A stretch of DNA of 64,000 nucleotides from Euborellia annulipes (lineage: Eukaryota > Arthropoda > Insecta > Dermaptera > Anisolabididae), in NCBI GenBank assembly GCA_023213315.1, contig JAKCPI010006106.1, forward strand, positions 48,721 through 112,720. The letters are read 5' to 3'. Shown here one piece after another: positions 55,262 to 64,000 of the stretch. Positions within the stretch are counted from its first letter, which is position 1. Each line of letters starts with the position of its first letter. Both the position numbers and the translations under genes were made by a program. Under the pieces are notes generated by a model that was not told where the DNA came from, made no database searches, and saw nothing but the letters and a program-made list of their open reading frames with translations.

Positions 55262-58095
55262 GTTGGTCGTCCATTTTGACAGCTTCTCTGCATCTGGCGA
55301 TCTGTCAATTTGTGCCGCCCAAATGCTCCTCTGCTCGTGTCATTCCAATTTATCATTTATTTTAAAGGTAAATTTTAATTATTTCTTTTGTTAATTAAAC
55401 CATTTCGCATGATTTTATTATCTAATATTTATTTTCTAACAAATTATAATCATTATATGTGTGTGTGAGTTGACAAAACTACTTTCCCATGTGTTTAACC
55501 TTTCATCTCGTTTAATATTTCTCATTTATTTATTTTATTTTATAAATCCTTGATTGTATTTAATTATATATTTTAATTTCTTGAATTACTTTCTTAAATG
55601 TTAGTGAATTATTTTAAATAGAATCTGTGTTCCAAATGAACAAAGTCAGACTGATAGGTCTTACAAAGCACAGGTAATAAAATTTTAATTTAATTTCTTT
55701 TTACATTTGCATCTTATTAACAAATATGATTTAAATTGATAGCATGTTTTATTAATTTATAGGAAGTCTTATTTAGATGCAGTTGAAAACCTAAATATTT
55801 TTTTTTTCCTTTTATTTGATAGTAAATAAATTTCCAGTTTTTATTTCATTTTGGAATCAGTATTCATTCAAGCATCCTTTGCTTCTTTTTATATAATTCC
55901 TTTGAATATTTGGAGTATTCCCATGTTCATTTTTATTGTTTCTGATTATATTTTTAATTGATTTTGATAAATTCATTTTCTTACCTTTCACATTAGAAAA
56001 ATCATCTTTTATTTATTTTTTTAATCATCTCTTACATATACAGCCGATATCCTTTATTTTAAACATGAAAATTTATTTTTTCTAATTAAAATTAATGTGA
56101 GTTCTACAAATGATTTATTTTAGAGGCTTTTAAATAGAGAAAAGATCCCAAAATGTAGCAAAAACTGTTTTGAAATTTATTTTTTAGATTTACTATCAAA
56201 TAAGAGGGAATAAGGGACTAGAATTAATAAAATAAATATATTTAACTGAACAACATATTAACTCAAATACAAAAAAAAAAAAACACAAACACATTGGGAT
56301 CTCAAATCAAAAAATACATTTCAAGAACACATTGATTCACACCCACATTACAAAGTAAATTCAAAAAATTAATAAAACGTGTTATTTAAAAGAAAATATA
56401 TATATATATATAAATCAAGATTCATTATTTGAAGGATTTAGAAAATAAAAGTAAAAAAGATAATTAAAAGAAATGAAAAATATTTGCCTAATCGTGTCAA
56501 TTTGTTTTTGGAGAATCTCATTTTTTTTGTGAAAATTTCGATTTCTCAATGGGATCAAACTAAATTTAAAGATTTTCAGAATTTAATTTATTTTTAGAGC
56601 AACAGATCAACAGATATATATATATATATATATATATATAATTGCAGAATGCTCTTGCTCGTTTGTCACACTCTGTTTGACAGACTTCCCTTTGAATTAA
56701 ATATTTTTTGCACCCTTAACATAGTAGACATAATGGCCAGCCCAGGAAAATCTAGAGGCTAAAAATATTTTGAAAAATTGACTTTTCCTTTTGGAAAGCA
56801 TTTATGTCCCAAATATTGACTAAATTATCTATTAAATGTATATATATATATAAACGTATGTATGAGTTGAAATCTTTCCTAATTCTCTTTCTTTTTTTCT
56901 TTCTAGTGATACCTGCCTGTGCTTGTCTCCTCAACTCAAGTTGAGACAAAACATCGCTTTTAGATCTGCAGAGAGGGCTTGACATGGATAACAGGGCGAC
57001 AGTCGCTCCGGTCCGGGATTCTAGTAAGTACATTTACATTTTATAGTTAGATACATTCATTAAGGATCAAACTATAGATTAGAATAAATTATTTGCATAA
57101 TAAAATGCATCAAAATTTGTGAACAACATAAAAAGTGAGGGAAATTATCTTAATTTTATACTGAATCTTTATTTAAATATTTAATATATGCGATATTACT
57201 ATTCTAATTGTTGTTGTCTTGAGAATTTTATCCTTTATAAAAGTTTCGGTGTCCATTTTTCATGATATCAAAAAGTTTTGTTCGTTGTGTTTATTTATTA
57301 TGTATCTAATATAAGGAGCGAATATAGAATTTTTTTTAGGGAGGCATATTTTAGAGATCTCCCTCCCCCCATACACAAAAATATTTTTAAAATACCGTAT
57401 ATACATAAGCCCCAGGGGGCCTCTAAAAACAAAAATTTTATTTATTATATATATATTTTTTAAACACTCACTTTTTCCCATTCACACTCACATACACACA
57501 GTCTTTTCGGCAACTTCGGCCATATAAGACTTTTTACGATAACCGTTATTATGAATATATATATATATATATGGGTCCAGAGTCGGTGGAGATAAATCCC
57601 TGGGACTTGTTCCTTTAAACTTCATTCATAAATTCCTAATGGAAAATCATTTTCACTAGATTGCTAGACCTCTAATTCTTGAACAATTTCTCTTTTGCAG
57701 GTTTGTGTTTCTCCAGTGTAATTGTGATCAGTGTTCAGTGTTCAGTGTTCAGTGCAATCAACTCGATCAGCTCTACGAGTGCAGGGGGCTTCGATGGATC
57801 AGCTCTACGAGTGCCAGACAAGGAGCTTCGAGCGACCGTCAACCCCTCAGGAGGTAAATATTTTATTCTCTAGACATACACAAATAATAAACCAAAAATA
57901 TCTGATTCTAATTTCTTTTTTTTTCTTTTTTGTTACAGATTCCTGAGGGTCAACAGAACAAAGGTATATTAAGCATGGTGCAAGAATATTAAAGGGGGTA
58001 GATTAGATTAGTTTTTAGGATGTTCTTTTTTTTCAGCAGAGCCTCTTCCGCCGCGGGATTTCATCTTTATCTTAATACCCAGGAAACACATATAA
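55262..58095 (+). CDS. 5' part of an unrecognised spliced gene
   Basis: Exon-like blocks with good splice sites: about 55262-55367 (GC-rich, donor AAAG/GTAAAT), 55622-55673 (CAG/GTAATA), 56907-57023 (acceptor TTTCTAG, donor CTA/GTAAGT), 57701-57853 (acceptor TTTTGCAG), 57939-57963 and perhaps 58037-58095. The best coding frame starts at ATG 57794 (MDQLYECQTRSFERPSTPQE), continues IPEGQQNK, then, if the 58037 acceptor is used, AEPLPPRDFIFILIPRKHI and a stop (47 aa). Alternatively the gene runs on beyond the window. A second frame from ATG 56984 (MDNRATVAPVRDS...) is open through exon 4 and stops at GATTCCTGA. Exon 4 holds a tandem GATCAGCTCTACGAGTGC. The family is unknown; it could be a long 5' leader or an lncRNA. 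Confidence 0.35.
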
Positions 58096-59984
58096 AATAA
58101 AACTTAATACTCAGGGCTTAAGGTGTGATTCCTAAACGAATACAAATTAAATTGTATTCACTTTTCGATATTTATAATTTAGGAAATTTATTTTCACACC
58201 TTAAATGTAGTTTAAAGATTTAAATATAGAAGGGTGGAGGGTGCACCATGCCAACGAGATGGGTTTTTATTTTTGAACTTGCAGCTCCTCCTCGTGAATC
58301 TTATAGTGGATAAATCAACGAGAATACTTTCATTTTAGGGCTTGGTTGTATATTCGTTGTTGTTGTTGTTAGCTTCAGGTGGTCTAATCTTTTAGCTAGT
58401 TCGTTTTGTTAGGATCCCTTGATTTGTTTTTAATTTAGGAGAGCTAAAAATATTCTCGTTGATTTCTTCCATGAACGGTTCATAAGGAGAAGCGGTTAGA
58501 TCTGATAGAAAGATCGAAGCCCAGGTTATCAAGTGTTCTTGTGTTTTGCGAAAAGACGTCTTTTGTTGGGAGTCTGATATGTTTTACTATCTTTGAGTGT
58601 GGGTTTGAGGTGGCTCTATGAGTAAAGCGAGTCAGGGAAGGGTGCAGTTTCTTCAGGAATAGCCTGGAGGGTCAAAATTGCAATCCTTGAGGCCAGGAAC
58701 CCGAGGGCTCCACCGATCTGATGGTGGGGACGGGGTTACAAATATTCTCTCTATTGTCTTCGTATTTTGTGTTAGACTAGGTAGGATCCCTTTCAGCCCC
58801 CGCACTCGCTTGCTCGTAATCCAAAAAATCACGCTCATTCTCATTGATACGATTTCTTCAGACTCCCAGTTTACGGTAAATATATATATAATCATATATA
58901 TATCATACTTATATATATATAAGTATGATATATATGCGAAGATAAGTTTTCTCGGGTTAAGTCGCGTGTGATGTTATATATATAATATTCGGCAAGCCAA
59001 GGATAATTATTTAAAACCTTCTTGCTGTTCTTTTTTTATTATTTTTATTTACTACATACACTTTTTGTTGTAATAAATAAAAATAACTTTTTTGGTGTTT
59101 ATTTTTTATTTAGTGAGCGTAAAAAAGTGAGAGAAGAAAAAAATTTTCAATATTTTTTGGGGAATTAAAGGTAAACATAAATAAATTAGAACACATTCTT
59201 TTAAATTAACTTATGACAATTAAGACAAATACAAATTTTTTTTTTTAGGTCATAAAACATGTTTAATAACACAATTGAATTTAAATATTTTCCATAAATA
59301 AATAATGATTGTCGGGAAACTAAAAGAGAATGATAGAAAATGTGATGTACTTAGTTACATACACCTTCAACAAAGTGATTTTTGAAGACCTTGGAGCCTC
59401 CTATTTTGTAATGGAATAATATTGATTTAATCGTTTTAGAAGCAAAATTACAGGAGCAAATGCTGAAAGGTACTTTTTTTAATAATATATAAAATTAATA
59501 TATCTCTAAATAATTAAAATGTTATTTTTTCAGATGGATGAAATTCTGAATAATATAATACTATCTATGAAATAACACTAAACGTTGGAAAATTGAAGTT
59601 TCTGTGACACACCCGATGATTTTTTAAGTAAAACAATGAATGAATGATCTTAACTGACCCTTTATTAAACTGCAAAAAATATATTATATATATACACATA
59701 TTTATTCCATCTCTGATTAATCTCTTTTTTTTTTTATCACTTCTCATCCACACTCACATTCACATTTGGTATCCAAATGGCTAAAATAAAATCATCGGGA
59801 CTAATCTCTTTAAAAAACAAGTAATTTCAATAAAATTGTTATAATCAAGAGGCAGAATGAATAATAAAATAATGGTGAATAGGAAAAGTATCTCATGAAA
59901 ACCAAATTCAGAAAAAGATTACTTCCGCAGGTTAAAAAATAATTCTCAAAAATATTTATTTCACAATTCAGCATGCAATGAGAA
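58096..59984. other. No gene recognised
   Basis: Moderately AT-rich. 58240-58850 is less AT-rich than its surroundings (CGGTTCATAAGGAGAAGCGG, GTCCCCACC-type words) but has no convincing exon. A TA-rich hairpin (AGTATGATATATAT around 58905) lies at 58880-58935. Confidence 0.35.
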
Positions 59985-60215
59985 ATGATGTATATTAATT
60001 TTGATAAAGAAAGACATTTGGTATGTAAACACTTTAATTTTACTATAAAAATAATATTTATAATCATCTTTTCTATTATTTCGTTTTTTACAAGTATATT
60101 ATTAATGGTTATGCTTCATATAACATTTGTTAATCAGAATTCAACAAGAGTAAACTTCCAATTAATGGATAGCGCTAGAAAACAAAAAATAAAAGAAAAA
60201 TTTTATCAAGAATAA
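59985..60215 (+). CDS. Possible small single-pass membrane protein (76 aa)
   Basis: ATG at 59985, TAA at 60213-60215. Translation: a short polar N-terminus (MMYINFDKERHLVCKHFNF), a hydrophobic segment of about 25 residues (IIFIIIFSIISFFTSILLMV), then a polar tail NQNSTRVNFQLMDSARKQKI plus KEKFYQE. One membrane helix followed by a charged helix is a plausible topology for a mitochondrial or ER microprotein. The sequence is very AT-rich, which favours chance ORFs of this type, and no family was recognised. Confidence 0.25.
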   Translation: MMYINFDKERHLVCKHFNFTIKIIFIIIFSIISFFTSILLMVMLHITFVNQNSTRVNFQLMDSARKQKIKEKFYQE

Positions 60216-60537
60216 GGAAGAATTCTCTTCATTTCTTTCTTATAATCCAAGCAGCAACAGAAGATTCTGAACACGAGGATTATTAGAATATTTTCACTGA
60301 TTTTATTGGAAAGAAAGAAAAGCGAGGCACTGGTGCCATTATGTAAACATTACTTCTGTTGTTCTTTTGATGCTCAAAGCCCAATTTATCTGATAATGAC
60401 GGCTGTTTGACTAACCTGCCTTAATTTCCTGTCCTGCCCAAAGTTTGACCATCGACATAATTATTTAATAGACCACAAACTGATAGAGTAAAGGCCATAT
60501 ATACTACTTTATATTTACATAAATATATACTACTATT

Positions 60538-61140
60538 TTATTCAATGGATCGAAGGGTTTTAAAAGAAGATAGGGATAATTTTTTTGGTGGTATGGAAGG
60601 TACCTCTAGATGAGGGGCGCCAAAAATGACGGCACGGAGGCGACAACATCCCCAGGTACCGCACCGAGTCGGTGGGATGTTGCCATCCTGAAAGTTTTTT
60701 TTTTTTTTTTGGAATGGGTGCATAAGGTCCGAAGACCTATAATGACCAATAGTCACATGGAGCCAGGAAGAAAATAAAAACAAAAGGAGAAGCATAAAGG
60801 GGAAACTCAACTGCGGGAACTGAGAAGATGCCTGTTGAGGTTAGACATGAAAGTCTGAAGATTGTAGGTTTTGGGGAAGATAGACGCAGGGAGCTTGTTC
60901 CAATCACGGGAGGTCATGGGGACAAAGGAAGAATGAAATTGTTTTGTTCTGTTAGTCGTGATCTGAACAGCATAGGGATGCTGGGAAGATGCCTCTCTTG
61001 TGTTCCGTGAATATGTTGCATTGGGTGGGATAATTGATTTTAATTCGGCAGAGCATTGACCATGGTAATACCTGTAGAAGAGAGATAGTGAAGATACTAA
61101 AGTATCTGCGTTCACATCTTATTCATAGCAGAAATGTTAT
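60538..61140 (-). pseudogene. Non-LTR retrotransposon 3' end (reverse-transcriptase C-terminus)
   Basis: Minus-strand ORF (61115-60807) reads VSSLSLFYRYYHGQCSAEL, IIPPNATYSRNTREASSQHP, TTNRTKQFHSSFVPMTSRDW and NKLPASIFPKTYNLQTFMSN with LNRHLL. This is the C-terminal tail typical of CR1/Jockey/RTE-like endonuclease-reverse transcriptases (compare LFYKYYHGxCSxEL ... RTSRLWNSLPxSVFP). About 250 bases of 3' sequence follow to 60538 (HYRSSDLMHPF then a T/A run). The element is 5' truncated, as is usual for LINE insertions. Confidence 0.85.
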
Positions 61141-61267
61141 TTCAAATTTAAATAAAGTAAATTTTAACCATTACAAGATAAATTGAATTGTAAATCCGTG
61201 CGAGGGGTCGATTAATGCTCTTGTTCCTTCTCGAGGTACCCTTTACAAGAGTAAAGTGGCCCCCCCC

Positions 61268-61340
61268 TTGGCGTAGTTGATAGCGCGCCTGCATTGTATA
61301 CCAAGGGTCGAGAGTTCGGATCCCAGTCAGTACGATGATT
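61268..61340 (+). repeat. tRNA-derived SINE head
   Basis: TTGGCGTAGTTGATAGCGCG is a good A-box region and GAGAGTTCGGATCCC a near-consensus B box about 30 bases on. The intervening GCCTGCATTGTATACCAAG resembles an anticodon arm. It is followed by a copy of the interspersed repeat seen at 20640-20840. No intact cloverleaf acceptor stem. Confidence 0.6.
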
Positions 61341-61633
61341 TTATTTAAGCCATTTGGATACCAAATGGCTTAATGCTCCACACAGACAGACACACACACA
61401 GACCAATTTGCGGGATCCACTGTTTTGGACTTGGGGGACCTCAAAACATCCATCAAAATCTCTTTGATATGATCGCAATACTTTCTCTCTATATATATTT
61501 CATATATAGAGTAAGAGAAAGTAAAAATGAACATTTGTAATATAATTTGAATATTAGGCTGGGATGAGTAGAGTAAAGGGGTTGGAGAGAAATAACCAGC
61601 AACTTTACAGCTCCACCTGACGTCCTTTTATTT

Positions 61634-61676
61634 GGCAGATATTTCGATGCGTAGAACACACATCATCTTCAGTGCC
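61634..61676 (-). ncRNA. Candidate type-I hammerhead ribozyme, left arm
   Basis: Minus strand: stem I GGCA (61676-61673) pairs with TGCC (61637-61634); CTGAAGA; extra T; stem II GATGTG pairs six of six (one G-T) with CGCATC around TGTTCTA; then GAAATATC. Here CGTC is replaced by TATC, so the two-pair stem III changes from AC-GT to AT-AT, a compensated change. The cut is predicted between 61638 and 61637. Confidence 0.65.
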
Positions 61677-61774
61677 GCGAGGATATAGTAGGTGGGCTTA
61701 GTCTATTTATATCATGTATAACGCCCCTAAGGCATTTGATATAAATAGACTAAGCCCACCTACTATATCCTCGC

Positions 61775-61816
61775 GGCACTGAAGATGAGTGTGTTCTACG
61801 CATCGAAATATCTGCC
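61775..61816 (+). ncRNA. Candidate type-I hammerhead ribozyme, right arm
   Basis: Stem I GGCA (61775-61778) with TGCC (61813-61816), CTGAAGA (61779-61785), extra T, GAGTGTG...CGCATC as a slightly shortened stem II, GAAATATC. Mirror of 61634-61676 with one small deletion in stem II. Confidence 0.6.
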
Positions 61817-61876
61817 AAATAATAGGACGTCAGGTGGAGCTGTAAAGTTGCTGGTTATTTCTCTCCAACCCCTTTA

Positions 61877-63516
61877 TTTGTAATATAAAATGGATATATT
61901 ATGAATTTAAATTCAAATTTCAATAAAAGCCGGAGAATGAGTTATGGTGAACTAATCTCCAAACAAATGAACTAAATGAGGGTCAACTGAATCTTCTGAC
62001 TCGTTTCTTAGAAAAAACATTTCGTAATTGAATTTTTATATATTATATATTGACATTATAATCAAAGGATCAAAAAATTATAAAAGAAACAAAAATTACC
62101 ATTGTAAAAGAATTTGATAGAGAAAAGAAACAGCTGTAGTCATGGAGATTTGAAAAATTAATCAATGAAAAAGAACGAATCCATCAGTGAACGAACCAGT
62201 CCGATGACCAAAAGAAGAATTTTCCCTCCTCTCAAAATAACAACTAAATAAAAACAAATAACATACAAATTTTATTTTACTACTTATAAATTTCTTAAAG
62301 AAAAAAAAAGGATTTTTTATTAAATAAATGTGGTTTTAGAAATAAAGAAATAAATTATTAATTTGACTCTCATTCACTCAGGGGAGGTAGGGAGTGACAC
62401 TAAGGCTTGTTTGAAGGAGTGGGGGGTGGCTCCAAAAAAGAGGGGAGAAATTCGTGTCGGCCATATTGAAAATATGTAAACATTGACTTTTCCATAGGAC
62501 ACAATACAATTTTGTTTTCAATTTCCTCGTGTTTTTGAAAGTTTTTCTTAGATATTTCTTCTTTGTTTTATAGTTTTGTTCATATATTTAAACATTTGAA
62601 ATAGTTTTTAATGATTTAATTTGTATTTACTTGTTTTTTTTTAGATTTTAAGCCTAGGTTAGGTATAGGTTATAGATAGTTGTTTTGTTGAAGAATTCTT
62701 GATTTTGTGTGTTTTTATTTTATTTTTATTTTTAAAAATAATTAACATGGCATGATCTGCATATGAATGCATGAAACGACCCATAAAAACAAGTAAAAGA
62801 CAGCAAAATTAAGAGGAATCTGGGAAAACATTTTCTTTCTACAAGCCCCCTAAAAAGCTTATTTTGATGAGAAAACATCAGGTATTTTTTTTTTTTTTTT
62901 ATCATAACAAGTGCCTCAAAACTACCAGTCATATTTATATATAGTCAGTTTTTTTTTTTTTTTTTAAACATTCACACTTTGTTTTCTCATTCACACTCAC
63001 ATTCACACACACATACACACAGTCTTTTCGGCAACTTAGGCCATTTAAGACTTTTAACGATACTCGTATTTTTAATAATGTATCTATTGGGGGTCCAGGC
63101 ATTTCTATATACTCAGTTAATTGCATAAATTTATCATACTAAACAAAATATTTTTTGTATATAACATTATGAGATTTATATTAATTAATATTTTTGGTAA
63201 TTAATTTAAATATATTAATAAATATATTTTTTGTTTATATTTTATTTTTTGTAACCATTTTTCCATTAAACTAATGATAATTTCTTTTTTTAATTGACTA
63301 ATCAACAGCATTAGGAGGAGAATGATTGCCGCAACATTTAATTTTTTTTATACATATATGCATATCAAAACGACCTGCGGCTGAAATAAAATAATTTTTA
63401 AAGAGTTTTTCCTTCATGAGAAAATTTTTGCTCACATAATTTTCCAAAAAAAGGCCCGAAATTTGATGATATATTAACATTACGTTCAATGGAAAATCCA
63501 ATGTTTTCATCTTTTC
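61877..63516. other. AT-rich, no gene recognised
   Basis: Contains GGGGAGGTAGGGAGTGACAC at 62380 with GTCGGCCATATTGAAAATATG downstream, a diverged relative of the palindrome at 63517-63690. CACTCACATTCACACACACA near 62994 repeats a block seen at 57483-57500 (TTCGGCAACTT(C/A)GGCCAT follows both). No coding region seen. Confidence 0.4.
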
Positions 63517-63690
63517 AATATGGCGGCTGTGACGTCATTTAGGCGACAACTTTTATTCCAAAGCTTCCCTCCCTACCTCCCTGCATTCACTCATGTGTAA
63601 ACCAGGGAGGTAGGGAGGGACATTGAGCTGAGAAAATTGTCGAAAGCCTACGTCACGGATACGTCACGTCCGCCATCTTGTCTTGACCGC
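63517..63690. repeat. Palindrome bearing YY1-like and CRE-like motifs
   Basis: CAATATGGCGGCTGTGACGT on one side and ACGTCACGTCCGCCATCTTG on the other are inverted; inner CTTCCCTCCCTACCTCCCTG and CAGGGAGGTAGGGAGGGACA also pair. Motifs: ATGGCGGC (YY1-like) next to TGACGTCA (CRE) at the left, and CTACGTCAC and CCGCCATCTTG at the right. It could be a MITE that carries promoter-like sites. Confidence 0.55.
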
Positions 63691-63954
63691 AATATTGAAT
63701 TATCCATTGAGTCTAATAGAAAATTATATAGAGTTATAATAAAGATTTTCAATATTATACTGCCCCCTAAATAAATAAACGAATAAATAGACTATTTAAA
63801 ATTATAGTTTTCGAATTTTTTTAGGTTTTTAGTTCTCAAAAAAATTAAAAATCGAAAAAAAGTAAATATTCATAAGAGCGCAAAAAATTTCATAATTAAG
63901 TGATATAAACTATTGGAGATGTTTTTTTTTTCTTATAAAAACTAAATAATAAGC

Positions 63955-64000
63955 CAAGGGCGGATCCAGAGGAGTTTCCCGGGGGGGGGGGGCGATAATC
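63955..64000 (+). mobile_element. Left end of a hAT-type element, cut by window edge
   Basis: CAAGGGCGGATCCAGAGGAG followed by a G run closely resembles the left ends at 2908 and 12555. The right end and the target duplication are outside the window. Confidence 0.5.

Larger units (their letters stand above)
61575..61876. repeat. Fold-back element with two opposed hammerheads
   Basis: Arms 61575-61714 and 61737-61876 (140 bases each) are almost perfect inverted copies, joined by about 22 bases (TGTATAACGCCCCTAAGGCA). Outer ends AAAGGGGTTGGAGAGAAATA / CTCTCCAACCCCTTT. Each arm carries one hammerhead-like sequence. No ORF. It is the best-preserved fold-back of the window and probably young. Confidence 0.85.

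Noticed and set aside
59810..60067. 85-aa minus-strand hydrophobic ORF
   Set aside because: AT-rich frame opposite the 59985 ORF; its hydrophobicity follows from base composition.
1..64000. CRISPR arrays, bacterial operons or prophage
   Set aside because: Spliced metazoan genes, tRNA-derived SINEs and TSD-flanked hAT elements show this is an animal nuclear genome; no regularly spaced direct-repeat array was seen.

Overview
This is nuclear DNA from an animal. It is AT-rich, its genes are split by GT-AG introns, and repeats fill most of the space between exons. Five conserved metazoan protein-coding genes can be assembled exon by exon, all without frame breaks. The repeat content and the short four-repeat annexin fit an invertebrate, most likely an arthropod. 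A copepod such as a sea louse is my best guess, but the sequence alone does not prove it.

Layout. 1-5824 (+): the last four exons of an MFSD8/CLN7-type lysosomal membrane transporter, whose 5' part lies outside the window. 5825-15300: intergenic, with a mariner fossil, several inverted-repeat MITEs and two weak orphan coding stretches near 11.3-12.3 kb. 15301-31680 (+): an annexin gene with a GC-rich TATA/NRF1-type promoter, a non-coding first exon and six coding exons; its introns are packed with repeats. 33773-37074 (-): the Hsp90 co-chaperone Cdc37. It is divergent from 38178-40603 (+), the ER calcium-entry regulator STIMATE (TMEM110). 40604-48208: repeats, including a TTAA-flanked 1.1 kb element. 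48209-53139 (-): cyclin-Q (CCNQ/FAM58A), the CDK10 partner. 53593-54945: a 1.35 kb palindrome with tRNA-like outer ends. 55262-58095 (+): the spliced 5' part of an unrecognised gene. 58096-64000: a non-LTR retrotransposon relic, a tRNA-like SINE, fold-back repeats and possibly one small membrane-protein ORF. The five recognised genes do unrelated housekeeping jobs and show no shared pathway.

The most interesting layer is in the repeats. Several unrelated-looking repeats, often fold-backs, share a core CTGAnGA(+1 base)-stem-GAAA-CGTC. At six sites the flanks can form hammerhead-ribozyme stems I and II with different but compensating bases, and the predicted cleavage site is in the expected place. 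This suggests a dispersed set of type-I hammerhead sequences of the Penelope-like-element/retrozyme kind, with an unusual extra base after the CUGANGA box. A second clear layer is a set of short non-autonomous hAT-type elements, identified by 8-bp target-site duplications at seven loci (six exact, one with 7 of 8 bases), several carrying long G or C runs. Tc1-like (TA) and Harbinger-like (TTA/TAA) MITEs are also present, and some elements are nested in others.
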